Of a stretch of DNA of 64,000 nt, positions 34,486 to 42,520 are shown piece by piece (within the stretch, counting starts at the first letter, position 1; the number at the start of each line of letters is the position of its first letter). The notes beneath the pieces are model-generated. The model was not told where the DNA came from. It was given only the letters and a program-made list of their open reading frames with translations, and ran no database searches. Position numbers and translations under genes: made by a program. Source of the DNA: Clostridiales bacterium (GTDB lineage: Bacteria > Bacillota > Clostridia > Saccharofermentanales > Saccharofermentanaceae); the NCBI GenBank assembly GCA_017545245.1, contig JAFWPB010000063.1, forward strand, positions 87,569 through 151,568, given 5' to 3'.

Positions 34486-37450
34486 ATTAGTACAGACCGA
34501 AAACGGTATGGTGCGTGGTTTCCAGGGAAACAACACCAGAATTTCCGTTTTTAAAGGTATTCCTTTCGCCGCTCCGCCGGTTGGCGAGAACCGCTGGCGC
34601 GCACCGCAGCCTTGTGCGAACTGGGAAGGCGTAAGAGAGTGTAGCAAATTCGCACCGATCTCCATGCAGGATCAGCCTGGTGTCGGAACAGATATTTACT
34701 GCCGTGAGTGGCATGTGGATAAAGATATTGAGATGGATGAAGACTGCCTTTACCTGAACGTCTGGACTCCGGCCAATTCCACAGAAGATAATCTTCCTGT
34801 ACTGGTATGGTTCTTTGGAGGTGGATTCCAGTGGGGATATCCTCGTGAAATGGAGTTCAATGGTGAAAATATTGCCAAGCGTGGCGTGATCGTTGTCAGC
34901 GTGAACTATCGTCTGAACGTATTCGGTTTCCTGACGCATCCTGATCTTTGCAAAGAATCCCCTGACGCTCCGGCTAACTTCGGTAACCTCGACCAGCAAG
35001 CTGGTATCAAGTGGGTCGTGAATAACATCAAGAACTTCGGTGGTGATCCGAAGAACATTACGATCGCAGGTCAGTCTGCCGGCGGCGGAAGTGTTCTCAC
35101 TCACCTCACTGCTCCATCCAGTATCGGCCTCTACCAGAAAGCAATCGTATATTCCGGTATTATCGAAAGCCCGTATATCAAGGACAGTGTCATTACACCG
35201 AAGCCGATCGCAGAAACCTGCAAGATGGGCGAAAAGTTTCTGGAAACGCTCGGCGTAAGTTCTATTGAAGAAGCAAGAAAGATCGATGCAAAGACTCTTC
35301 TGGGAAAAGCATCGGATTTCAGAAACCAGAATATGTTCTTCTTCACACCTTGTATCGACGATGTCTATCTCAAGGGCGAGCCGTTCCAGCTGATGCTGGA
35401 AGGAAAACAGGCAAATGTACCGATCCTTGCCGGTAATACCTACGATGAATTCAAGAGCTTCATCTTTGCCGAGTCGAAAGAAGATTTCGAAGAGAAAGCC
35501 AGAAATGCATTTGGCGACCGCGCTGAGCAGTTCCTTTCCTTCCCGGAATCCCATCTTGTCGAAGACGGAAACAAGTATGCGAATGTCCGTGGTATTGAAT
35601 GCTCGGTCAAAGCCGCACTGGATAAGACGGATGCGCCCAGCTTCTACTATAGCTTTGAGGTTGATATCCCAGGTGAAGACAATCCTGGTACGTTCCATTC
35701 TGTTGATCTCTGGTTCTTCTTTGAGACACTGGCTGCCTGCTGGAGACCTTTTGTAGGAAGACACTATGACATCGCAAGACAGATGACCAACTACATCACT
35801 AACTTCATCAAGAACGGCAATCCAAACGGCCTGGATATCGATGGTTCAGAAATGCCGAAGTGGCTGGCATATAAGAATAATGCCCAGAACGAGATGCACT
35901 TCACGGCAGATGGCTGTGTACCGAAAGTTCAGGATTCCGCGTTTATCCAGTTCTTTATCGACTGGCTGACCGATCGTACTTTGGGTACGGTTTCCACTTC
36001 TGCCCGCCCGGATGCAAGCGTTGCCGCACTGCAGATCCCGATGAAAAAGCAGGCATTTAACCCGTATCTTCCTTCCTGGGAGTATATTCCGGATGGTGAG
36101 CCGTATGTATTCGGCGACCGTGTGTATATCTATGGTTCCCATGATTTCTGGAACGGCGATTTCTTCTGCCCGGGTGACTATGTAAGCTGGTCTGCACCGG
36201 TCAATGACCTCGGATGCTGGCGTTACGAAGGAGTTTCCTTCCGCCGTTCCGATGATCCGGACAATGGAAACGATCAGGGCTGCCTCTACGCTCCGGACGT
36301 CACTGTCGGTCCGGACGGCATGTACTATCTCTTCTATGTTCTCGATAATCAGAGCGTAGTGGCCGTTGCCAAGAGTGACAAGCCACAGGGCCTGTTCAAG
36401 TTCTATGGACATGTTCATTACGAAGATGGCACGCTTCTTGGTAAGAAAGAAACGGACGAACCGCAGTTTGACCCGGGTGTTATTACGATCGGCGATACGA
36501 CCTATCTGTATACCGGTTTCTGCGGCCAAACCGATGCTTCCCGTCATGGCGCGATGGTTACGGTAATTGGTCCGGATATGTTGACGATTAAAAAAGGACC
36601 GGCGTTTATCGTTCCTGGAACGATGTATGCAGGTGGTACGGATTTCGAAGGCCATGCTTTCTTCGAAGCTCCTTCCATCCGTGAGAGAAATGGAATCTTC
36701 TATTTCATCTATTCCTCTCAGGTCATGCACGAACTCTGCTATGCCACATCCAAAGATCCGGAAGGCCCGTTTACTTATGGCGGCGTGATCGTCAGCAACT
36801 GTGACATCGGCATTTCCACCAACAAGGAAGTCGACAGACCGATTGCTTATGGCGCCAATAACCACGGCAGCATTGTCCAGATCGGTGATGACTGGTATAT
36901 CTTCTATCACCGTCATACCAACAACACATGGTATTCCCGTCAGGGCTGTGCTGAGAAGATCACATTCGAAGAAGATGGAAGCATCAAGCAGGTTGAGATG
37001 ACATCCTGCGGCTTAAATGGCGGGCCGCTTCGCGATACGGATGAGTATCCGGCCTATATCGCCTGCAACATCTTTAATCCGACAGGCAAGAAAGATCCGT
37101 ATGTGGGTCAGCACAATGTCGCAAGAGTCGTGCAGGACGGAAAAGATGGAGACCATAACACGGCTTATGTATCTGAGATTTCGGAAAACACCGTGATCGG
37201 CTTTAAGTATTTCGACTTTAAGGGAGTTACGGGTATCGAGTTGACTGTAAGAGGTTACGGTAATGGTACATTCGAAGTCAGAACAAGCATCGATGGTCCG
37301 GTACTTGCTGAGATTCCTGTCCGCTTCATGACAGTCTGGGAGAAGTATACAAGTAATTGTAATATCGAGGATGGTATCCGCCCGTTGTATCTCACCTATA
37401 AGGGTGGCGGCAATGTGAAGCTTAAGTCATTCAAGTTTATTCACGGCTAA
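34478..37450 (+). CDS. two-enzyme fusion: type-B carboxylesterase + GH43 glycosidase
   Basis: A 990-residue protein with no signal peptide. Residues 1-510 are a type-B carboxylesterase with nucleophile Ser200 (AGQSAGGGS), Glu324 (NTYDEFKSF) and His407 (GTFHSVDLW). Residues about 527-845 are a five-bladed GH43 domain: base Asp539 in EYIPDGEP, Asp665 in FDPGV and acid Glu730 in FEAPSIRE. Residues about 870-990 form a C-terminal beta-sandwich resembling CBM6-like modules of GH43 proteins. The likely job is to remove ester groups (acetyl or feruloyl) and arabinose or xylose from the same imported oligosaccharide. It follows the regulator with an eight-base overlap and ends before a strong terminator. 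Confidence 0.88.
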   Translation: MLKLVQTENGMVRGFQGNNTRISVFKGIPFAAPPVGENRWRAPQPCANWEGVRECSKFAPISMQDQPGVGTDIYCREWHVDKDIEMDEDCLYLNVWTPANSTEDNLPVLVWFFGGGFQWGYPREMEFNGENIAKRGVIVVSVNYRLNVFGFLTHPDLCKESPDAPANFGNLDQQAGIKWVVNNIKNFGGDPKNITIAGQSAGGGSVLTHLTAPSSIGLYQKAIVYSGIIESPYIKDSVITPKPIAETCKMGEKFLETLGVSSIEEARKIDAKTLLGKASDFRNQNMFFFTPCIDDVYLKGEPFQLMLEGKQANVPILAGNTYDEFKSFIFAESKEDFEEKARNAFGDRAEQFLSFPESHLVEDGNKYANVRGIECSVKAALDKTDAPSFYYSFEVDIPGEDNPGTFHSVDLWFFFETLAACWRPFVGRHYDIARQMTNYITNFIKNGNPNGLDIDGSEMPKWLAYKNNAQNEMHFTADGCVPKVQDSAFIQFFIDWLTDRTLGTVSTSARPDASVAALQIPMKKQAFNPYLPSWEYIPDGEPYVFGDRVYIYGSHDFWNGDFFCPGDYVSWSAPVNDLGCWRYEGVSFRRSDDPDNGNDQGCLYAPDVTVGPDGMYYLFYVLDNQSVVAVAKSDKPQGLFKFYGHVHYEDGTLLGKKETDEPQFDPGVITIGDTTYLYTGFCGQTDASRHGAMVTVIGPDMLTIKKGPAFIVPGTMYAGGTDFEGHAFFEAPSIRERNGIFYFIYSSQVMHELCYATSKDPEGPFTYGGVIVSNCDIGISTNKEVDRPIAYGANNHGSIVQIGDDWYIFYHRHTNNTWYSRQGCAEKITFEEDGSIKQVEMTSCGLNGGPLRDTDEYPAYIACNIFNPTGKKDPYVGQHNVARVVQDGKDGDHNTAYVSEISENTVIGFKYFDFKGVTGIELTVRGYGNGTFEVRTSIDGPVLAEIPVRFMTVWEKYTSNCNIEDGIRPLYLTYKGGGNVKLKSFKFIHG

Positions 37451-37496
37451 TACCGCTGAACAATATATTTTTTTCACTCCTCATTTTTTATAGATG

Positions 37497-37530
37497 GAAG
37501 GCCGGTCAACTTGACCGGCCTTCTTCTTTT
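37497..37530 (+). terminator. terminator of the esterase-GH43 transcript
   Basis: GAAGGCCGGTCAA and TTGACCGGCCTTC form a 13-base GC-rich stem, followed on the plus strand by TTCTTTT. It may also act on the opposing small gene at 37564. Confidence 0.85.
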
Positions 37531-37563
37531 CAAGATATTGTAATTTGTAAAGAATCAGATCTA

Positions 37564-37785
37564 TTAGGAGAACAGTCCCTTTACCTTATCTACGAGTCCG
37601 CCAGCTGCATCTGCGGAAAGCTTCGCCTTAACACCATCTACTACGTTATTGATAACGTCATCCGGAAGATCAACACCGATAATGCCCTCTACAGTCTTAA
37701 CCGGCTCCTTCTCAAAGCTAGAAGCGATAGACGGATCTGCCTGCACTTTCTTTACTACTTCTTCTACTTTTGCCTTAATATCCAT
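37564..37785 (-). CDS. small helical protein of unknown function
   Basis: A 73-residue protein, predicted all-helical, with alternating charged and hydrophobic residues (MDIKAKVEEVVKKVQADP, then GVDLPDDVINNVVDGVKAKL). It resembles small conserved proteins seen in many Clostridia, but I know no function. Its ribosome site AAAGGAGGTATC is close to a full anti-SD match, nine bases before the ATG, which predicts high expression. It stands alone. A leader-peptide-like role is conceivable because of the DLPDD segment, but no modification enzymes are nearby. Confidence 0.75.
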   Translation of the reverse strand: MDIKAKVEEVVKKVQADPSIASSFEKEPVKTVEGIIGVDLPDDVINNVVDGVKAKLSADAAGGLVDKVKGLFS

Positions 37786-37905
37786 GAAAAGATACCTCCT
37801 TTGACTTTATAATGATATTTTAGCACAAGAAAAGAAAAAACTCCGATTTTTTGATAAATTGCCTTGCATTTTTCCGAATCTATTGGTAATATAAGTAAGC
37901 GTTTT

Positions 37906-37992
37906 GCGGATATGGCGGAATTGGCAGACGCGCTAGCTTCAGGTGCTAGTGATCGCAAGGTCATACAGGTTCAAGTCCTGCTATCCGCACCA
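37906..37992 (+). tRNA. tRNA-Leu (anticodon CAG)
   Basis: Class II tRNA, 87 bases with encoded CCA. GCGGATA pairs with TATCCGC; anticodon stem CTAGC/GCTAG holds loop TTCAGGT, anticodon CAG for CUG. The variable arm (TGATCGCAAGGTCA) forms its own hairpin. Confidence 0.95.
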
Positions 37993-37997
37993 GCAAA

Positions 37998-38026
37998 GAG
38001 GTTGATTTAAAATCAGCCTCTTTTTT
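37998..38026 (+). terminator. terminator of tRNA-Leu(CAG)
   Basis: GAGGTTGATTT pairs with AAATCAGCCTC (one G-T pair), followed by TTTTTT, six bases after the tRNA. Confidence 0.9.
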
Positions 38027-38060
38027 CTTTTCCTGATTCTGCTTCAAAAGCACTGGCACA

Positions 38061-38096
38061 TAAAAACTGCCCCACCGCGGATCACGATGAGGCAGT
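38061..38096 (-). terminator. ddh terminator
   Basis: On the minus strand ACTGCC...GGCAGT with partial inner pairing (CA, CG, CG) is followed by TTTTTAT, 30 bases past the ddh stop. Confidence 0.8.
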
Positions 38097-38125
38097 GCTT
38101 TTCAATGATGAGTGAAAACTTAGGA

Positions 38126-39112
38126 TCAAACCAGAGTCTTTCTGAGTTCTTCATCAGACAGAGGGCTCAGGTAGGACGGTGCAATATCTAGTACGGTCTT
38201 GCAGCCTGTCACGCCTTCCTTGGAAAGACGGTTGATTGCACGAGCATAAGCAACCAGAACGCCAGCTGTGAATTCCGGGTTGGAATCGAGCTTCAAGCTG
38301 TACTCGATGATGTGCTTATTCTCCTTTTCAAAGCCGGTCACACCGGAACGGAAGCAGAAACCACCATGCGGGATACCGCTGTGATTCTTCTGCAGTTCTT
38401 CTTCTGTGATGAAGTGAACGGTTGTATCGTAATCTGCAAAATAGTTCGGCATGTTCTTGATATCGGACTCGATCTGAGCAAGATCTGCGCCTTCTTCAGG
38501 AACGACGAAGCATTCACGTGTATGCTTCTGTCTTGTGGTAAGTTCAGGCTGTGAACCGGAACGTACTGCTTCCAGAGCGCTCTCTACAGGGATCGTGTAC
38601 TGCTTGCCGTTCTTTACGCCCGGAACACGACGGATCGCATCGGAGTGACCCTGGCTGACGCCCTTGCCCCAGAATGTGTAGCTCTCGCCTTCAGGCAGGA
38701 TGGAGCAGGAATAGATACGTGCCAGAGAGAACATACCCGGATCCCAGCCAACAGAGATTGCACCAACTGTGCCAGCCGCTTTGGCAGCAGCATCAACCTC
38801 AGCAAAGTGCTGCGGGATGGTCGCATGTGTATCAAAACTATCTACGATATTAAACATAGAAGCAAGTTGCGGGCCCTGAACCGGAAGATCTGTAGCACTA
38901 CCGCCACAGAGGATCATGACATCGATCTCATCTTTCATGGAAGCAACATCGTTAACAGACATTACTTTCGCAGTCTTTGTGCGGATCGTTAAGGATGAAG
39001 GATCACGACGTGTAAAAACAGCAACCAGTTCCATATCCGGATTCTGCATGATGCTGGACTCGACTCCTCTACCAAGATTACCATATCCATAAATACCAAT
39101 TCGAATAGCCAT
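38126..39112 (-). CDS. ddh: meso-diaminopimelate D-dehydrogenase
   Basis: It makes meso-diaminopimelate in one step from tetrahydrodipicolinate, ammonia and NADPH, for lysine and peptidoglycan. The NADP motif is GIYGYGNLGRGVE (residues 6-18). Substrate-binding segments SVGWDPGMFSL (about 120) and GHSDAIRRVPGV (about 153) are characteristic of Ddh, and HGGFCFRSG near 247 fits too. The 328-residue length is normal. I chose ATG 39112 over a TTG two codons earlier because the family starts with the beta strand IRIGIYG. It is monocistronic; together with asd it covers two steps of the lysine branch. Confidence 0.94.
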   Translation of the reverse strand: MAIRIGIYGYGNLGRGVESSIMQNPDMELVAVFTRRDPSSLTIRTKTAKVMSVNDVASMKDEIDVMILCGGSATDLPVQGPQLASMFNIVDSFDTHATIPQHFAEVDAAAKAAGTVGAISVGWDPGMFSLARIYSCSILPEGESYTFWGKGVSQGHSDAIRRVPGVKNGKQYTIPVESALEAVRSGSQPELTTRQKHTRECFVVPEEGADLAQIESDIKNMPNYFADYDTTVHFITEEELQKNHSGIPHGGFCFRSGVTGFEKENKHIIEYSLKLDSNPEFTAGVLVAYARAINRLSKEGVTGCKTVLDIAPSYLSPLSDEELRKTLV

Positions 39113-39160
39113 TTGCAATTTTCTCCTTTTCGATATTCAGATTTCGAAATAACTAGTCGA

Positions 39161-39189
39161 AGTATAACACTCAATTCGGCATTATACAA
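39161..39189 (-). promoter_or_regulatory. ddh promoter candidate
   Basis: TTGTAT (39189-39184), 17 bases, TATACT (39166-39161) on the minus strand, 49 bases upstream of the ddh ATG. Confidence 0.55.
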
Positions 39190-39302
39190 TGCAACTATGA
39201 AATTATTTCTTTTTGAAATTGCATTTTGTCGGATTGCAGTAAGAATCCGCCTCATTTGCAATACTCTGCTCATTTACTTACTCATTATATTATAATATTC
39301 CT

Positions 39303-41756
39303 ATGGAAAAAGCACTTCACAAGATCTCTGTCCGCGCGCTGAGTGAGCGCCTCTACCGCACCGGTTCCATGTTCGGGGCCGGCTTTGGCGGTGTGTCCGG
39401 ACAAGAAGGCACGAGAGTGCACCAGCGCGTCTTTCAGGATTTAAAGAAGCAATACGAAGCGGACGATGTCCTTACCGAATACTCCCTTTCCAAGGAGATC
39501 GAATTCGAGCTCTTCCGCCTCCAGATCACCGGCCGCGCCGACTGCGTACTCGAACAGGAAACCGAAGAAGGCCGCAAGGTAGTGCTTTTTGAGATTAAGA
39601 CACATAACCGTGTCGTGGACGACGTCAACCAGCTTGTACTGCCGACGCACGAAGCCCAGGTGAAGATCTACGCACACCTGTATTATGAGATCCATCCTGA
39701 CATCGAGGACCTGACGATCGACCTTCGATATGTTTCCGCGATCACGTACCAGTATCTCGAGAAGACGAAGGTTTTCACGCGCCAGGAGGCTAAGGAGTTC
39801 TTTGACGAAGTTGTCTCCCTGTACTGCGCTGAGGCGACGCGTATTCATGAGTATACTGATCAGCGCAATTCGTCGATAAAAGAGCTGAAGTTCCCGTATC
39901 AGACAGTACGTTCAGGGCAGAAGGATTTCATGCAGGCCGTGCTCGCAACCATGAAGCACAAAGAAACACTGATCGCTGAAGCGCCAACCGGAATCGGCAA
40001 AACGATCAGCACCCTCTACCCTGCCGTCAAGTGGCTGCCTAATGCCCAGGACAGCAAGATCTTCTATCTAACCGCTAAAACGGCGACCCGCGAAGTGGCC
40101 GACAAAGCTTTGAACGACATGCGCCAGCAGGGCCTGGTCATCAAGTCGATCCTTCTATCAAACAAGGAAAATATGTGCACGGCCGGAGAGGATTTCTGCG
40201 ACAGCCGTTTCTGTAAATACGCCGAAGGATACTATTCCCGACTGAATGCGGCTTTGGAGGACCTGTATACCCTCGATGCGATCTATCCGGAAGATATCCG
40301 TCGCACTGCGCAGAAGCACAAGATCTGCGCCCACGAACTCCAGCTCGATGCATCGTATATGTGCGATGTCATCATTTGCGACTATAACCACGCTTTCCAC
40401 CCCAGGATCCGCCTGCAGAGATATTTCGTCGCCAGTGATTTCTGCCACACACTCCTGATCGATGAGGCACATAACATGATTTCGCGCTCCCGCGATATGT
40501 TTAGCGCCGATTTTTCACGAAGCACCCTTCTTGCCGCACTGCCGCTTCTCACGGAGATTTCCCCGAAGACGGCCAAATACGCCGGTCAGATCGCCGACTA
40601 TTTCTCCGTTCTGGACTATGCTTTTGAAAAAGAATCGGCGGGCTTGAATATTGTGGAGAGTAAGATTTCCGAAAAAGAGATCCTGATCGGTGAAGATTTC
40701 CGTGCGGCCAAAGCCGCGCCGCAGACGTTGTATCAGATCCTCTGGGCATTGTGTTTCCATATCGCTAACATATTGAGTGATCTCGAAGACCGTGCCAAGA
40801 GACGTATCCTTTCGGAGTTCTATTTTGAAGCCCGCTTCTTCCTGACGATCCTTGAGTGGTATTACGACGACGCCTATATCCTGGAAGTCACGCGTTCGGG
40901 CGTGTGTGAAAACGAACAGTACGATGTTACGATCCGTCTCGACTGCCTCGATGCATCCGAGAAGATCTGCAGCATCCTGAAAGACACGCATAACGCCGTA
41001 TTCTTCTCGGCCACGCTCTCCCCGTCGCAGTATTATCAGAGCATGATCGTCGGAAAAGACACCTCCTTTTCCAAAATGATGCAATTGCCAAGTCCTTTTG
41101 CACCAGAAAACCTGCAGGTCATTGTGATCAAAGACATAAAGACCACATTTCAGGAACGCCATTTCACAGCTGACACGATCAGCAGCACGATCCTCCGTCT
41201 GGTACAGGGGCATCATGAGAATTTCATGGTGTTCTTCCCGTCTTTTGCCTACATGGAGATGGTTTATACCAAACTTGTGAAAGCCACGCAGGGACATCCG
41301 GACATCGAGATCATGCTCCAGAAGCCATCCATGGATGCGGAAAACAAGAAAGAATACCTCGCCCGATTCGATAGGCACGGAAAGAAAACACTTCTGGGTC
41401 TTGCGGTGCTTGGCGGACATTTCGGAGAAGGCATCGACCTCGCCGGCGACCGCCTGAAAGGTGCATTTATCGTGGGCGTTGGCCTCCCGCAGATTTCGAA
41501 AGAACGGGAGATCCTGTCGCAGTATTATCAGAACAAATTCCACGATGGATTTGCTTATGCTTACAAATTCCCGGGCTGGGAGAAAGTTCTGCAGGCTGCA
41601 GGCCGCGTTATCCGAAACGAGGACGACAAGGGCTTCATTGTTCTTATGGACGAGCGCTATGCACGCGAGGATTATGTCGCGCTCTATCCCGAGCACTGGC
41701 GGACCGCGGAGTACACCCACGACCAGGCCGAGATCTTCTGGGATGAACTGGAATAG
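39303..41756 (+). CDS. PD-(D/E)XK nuclease fused to XPD/DinG-type helicase
   Basis: An 817-residue protein. Residues 30-180 look like a Cas4/RecB-type nuclease: His40, Asp80 (TGRADCVL) and ExK at Glu97/Lys99 (LFEIKTHN). From about 195 on it is a superfamily 2 XPD/DinG-family helicase: Walker A APTGIGKT (227-234), DEAH at 387-390, and four cysteines (292, 299, 304, 342) between motifs I and II placed like the XPD 4Fe-4S cluster. Motif VI is near LQAAGRVIRNEDD (about 763). It probably unwinds and trims damaged DNA. The ATG lies only six bases after a perfect TATAAT with no ribosome site, suggesting a leaderless message. It converges with recO, three bases between stops. Confidence 0.88.
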   Translation: MEKALHKISVRALSERLYRTGSMFGAGFGGVSGQEGTRVHQRVFQDLKKQYEADDVLTEYSLSKEIEFELFRLQITGRADCVLEQETEEGRKVVLFEIKTHNRVVDDVNQLVLPTHEAQVKIYAHLYYEIHPDIEDLTIDLRYVSAITYQYLEKTKVFTRQEAKEFFDEVVSLYCAEATRIHEYTDQRNSSIKELKFPYQTVRSGQKDFMQAVLATMKHKETLIAEAPTGIGKTISTLYPAVKWLPNAQDSKIFYLTAKTATREVADKALNDMRQQGLVIKSILLSNKENMCTAGEDFCDSRFCKYAEGYYSRLNAALEDLYTLDAIYPEDIRRTAQKHKICAHELQLDASYMCDVIICDYNHAFHPRIRLQRYFVASDFCHTLLIDEAHNMISRSRDMFSADFSRSTLLAALPLLTEISPKTAKYAGQIADYFSVLDYAFEKESAGLNIVESKISEKEILIGEDFRAAKAAPQTLYQILWALCFHIANILSDLEDRAKRRILSEFYFEARFFLTILEWYYDDAYILEVTRSGVCENEQYDVTIRLDCLDASEKICSILKDTHNAVFFSATLSPSQYYQSMIVGKDTSFSKMMQLPSPFAPENLQVIVIKDIKTTFQERHFTADTISSTILRLVQGHHENFMVFFPSFAYMEMVYTKLVKATQGHPDIEIMLQKPSMDAENKKEYLARFDRHGKKTLLGLAVLGGHFGEGIDLAGDRLKGAFIVGVGLPQISKEREILSQYYQNKFHDGFAYAYKFPGWEKVLQAAGRVIRNEDDKGFIVLMDERYAREDYVALYPEHWRTAEYTHDQAEIFWDELE

Positions 41757-41759
41757 CCG

Positions 41760-42518
41760 TCAAATCGGCGGCAGACTGTCGATGATCGACATCTTTTCGT
41801 AGTTCTTTTCGAGACGCTCGCAGAGATACCGGTGCGTTACATTGCAGAGGTCATCTAATACGTAGTCTGCTGCGTGAAAAGCACTTAACCTTTCAAGCTG
41901 TGCGTCTCTTATATATCGCAGTGCCTCGACGCAGCCAAGCGACACAAAGCAGTAGTCCTGCGCTTTCGCCACACACCCGACATTAGAACAGTAAAGACGG
42001 CATTTGGAAAACGAAAACGCTAGAGTCGGCATATCGCTGGGCTTCCCACAATCACAGTTATTGAGATCAAAGGCAAATCCGAGAATATCCATCAGTCGCC
42101 ATTCAAAGGCCGCCACGATCTGGCGGTATTTCTCATTATGCTTGGAAAGATCGTAAAGAACGTAAAGTAAAAGCGTGTAGATCGGCTGGGCCGACTCCTG
42201 ATCCACCACCGTATCCTGAACTACTTCGAGGATATGTGAAGCTGAAGTCAGTGCTTCAAATGATGAATACAAGCCTTTGAAACTCTCGACCGCTTCGCCT
42301 TCTTTCAGATAATAGAATCCCTTGCTGTCATTCAGGACGAAATCTCCGAGAAGCGGCGGCGTAGCAAGCGGCGCCAGCCTGGACGAATGCTTCTTCGCCC
42401 CCGGGACTACCGCTTTCAAAAGACCGTGTTTAGGTGTAAGGATCGTGATGATGGCATCCTGATCTTTATGCGGCCGGCTCGATATCACAACTCCCCGTAT
42501 CGAAATCGTGGCACCCAT
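41760..42518 (-). CDS. recO: DNA repair protein RecO
   Basis: It loads RecA with RecF and RecR in gap repair. The N-terminal OB fold starts ISIRGVVISSRPHKDQDAIITILT, and the zinc-binding cysteines are in CDCGKP and CRLYCSNVGC (about 155-185). The 252-residue length is typical. It follows the ybeY-era fusion by two bases at the end of the large operon, the usual Firmicute position of recO after era. Confidence 0.93.
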   Translation of the reverse strand: MGATISIRGVVISSRPHKDQDAIITILTPKHGLLKAVVPGAKKHSSRLAPLATPPLLGDFVLNDSKGFYYLKEGEAVESFKGLYSSFEALTSASHILEVVQDTVVDQESAQPIYTLLLYVLYDLSKHNEKYRQIVAAFEWRLMDILGFAFDLNNCDCGKPSDMPTLAFSFSKCRLYCSNVGCVAKAQDYCFVSLGCVEALRYIRDAQLERLSAFHAADYVLDDLCNVTHRYLCERLEKNYEKMSIIDSLPPI

Positions 42519-42520
42519 GA

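Noticed and set aside
37564..37785. A RiPP leader (Nif11-like) precursor
   Set aside because: No core with Cys, Ser or Thr runs, no double-glycine cleavage site and no modifying enzyme or exporter gene nearby.
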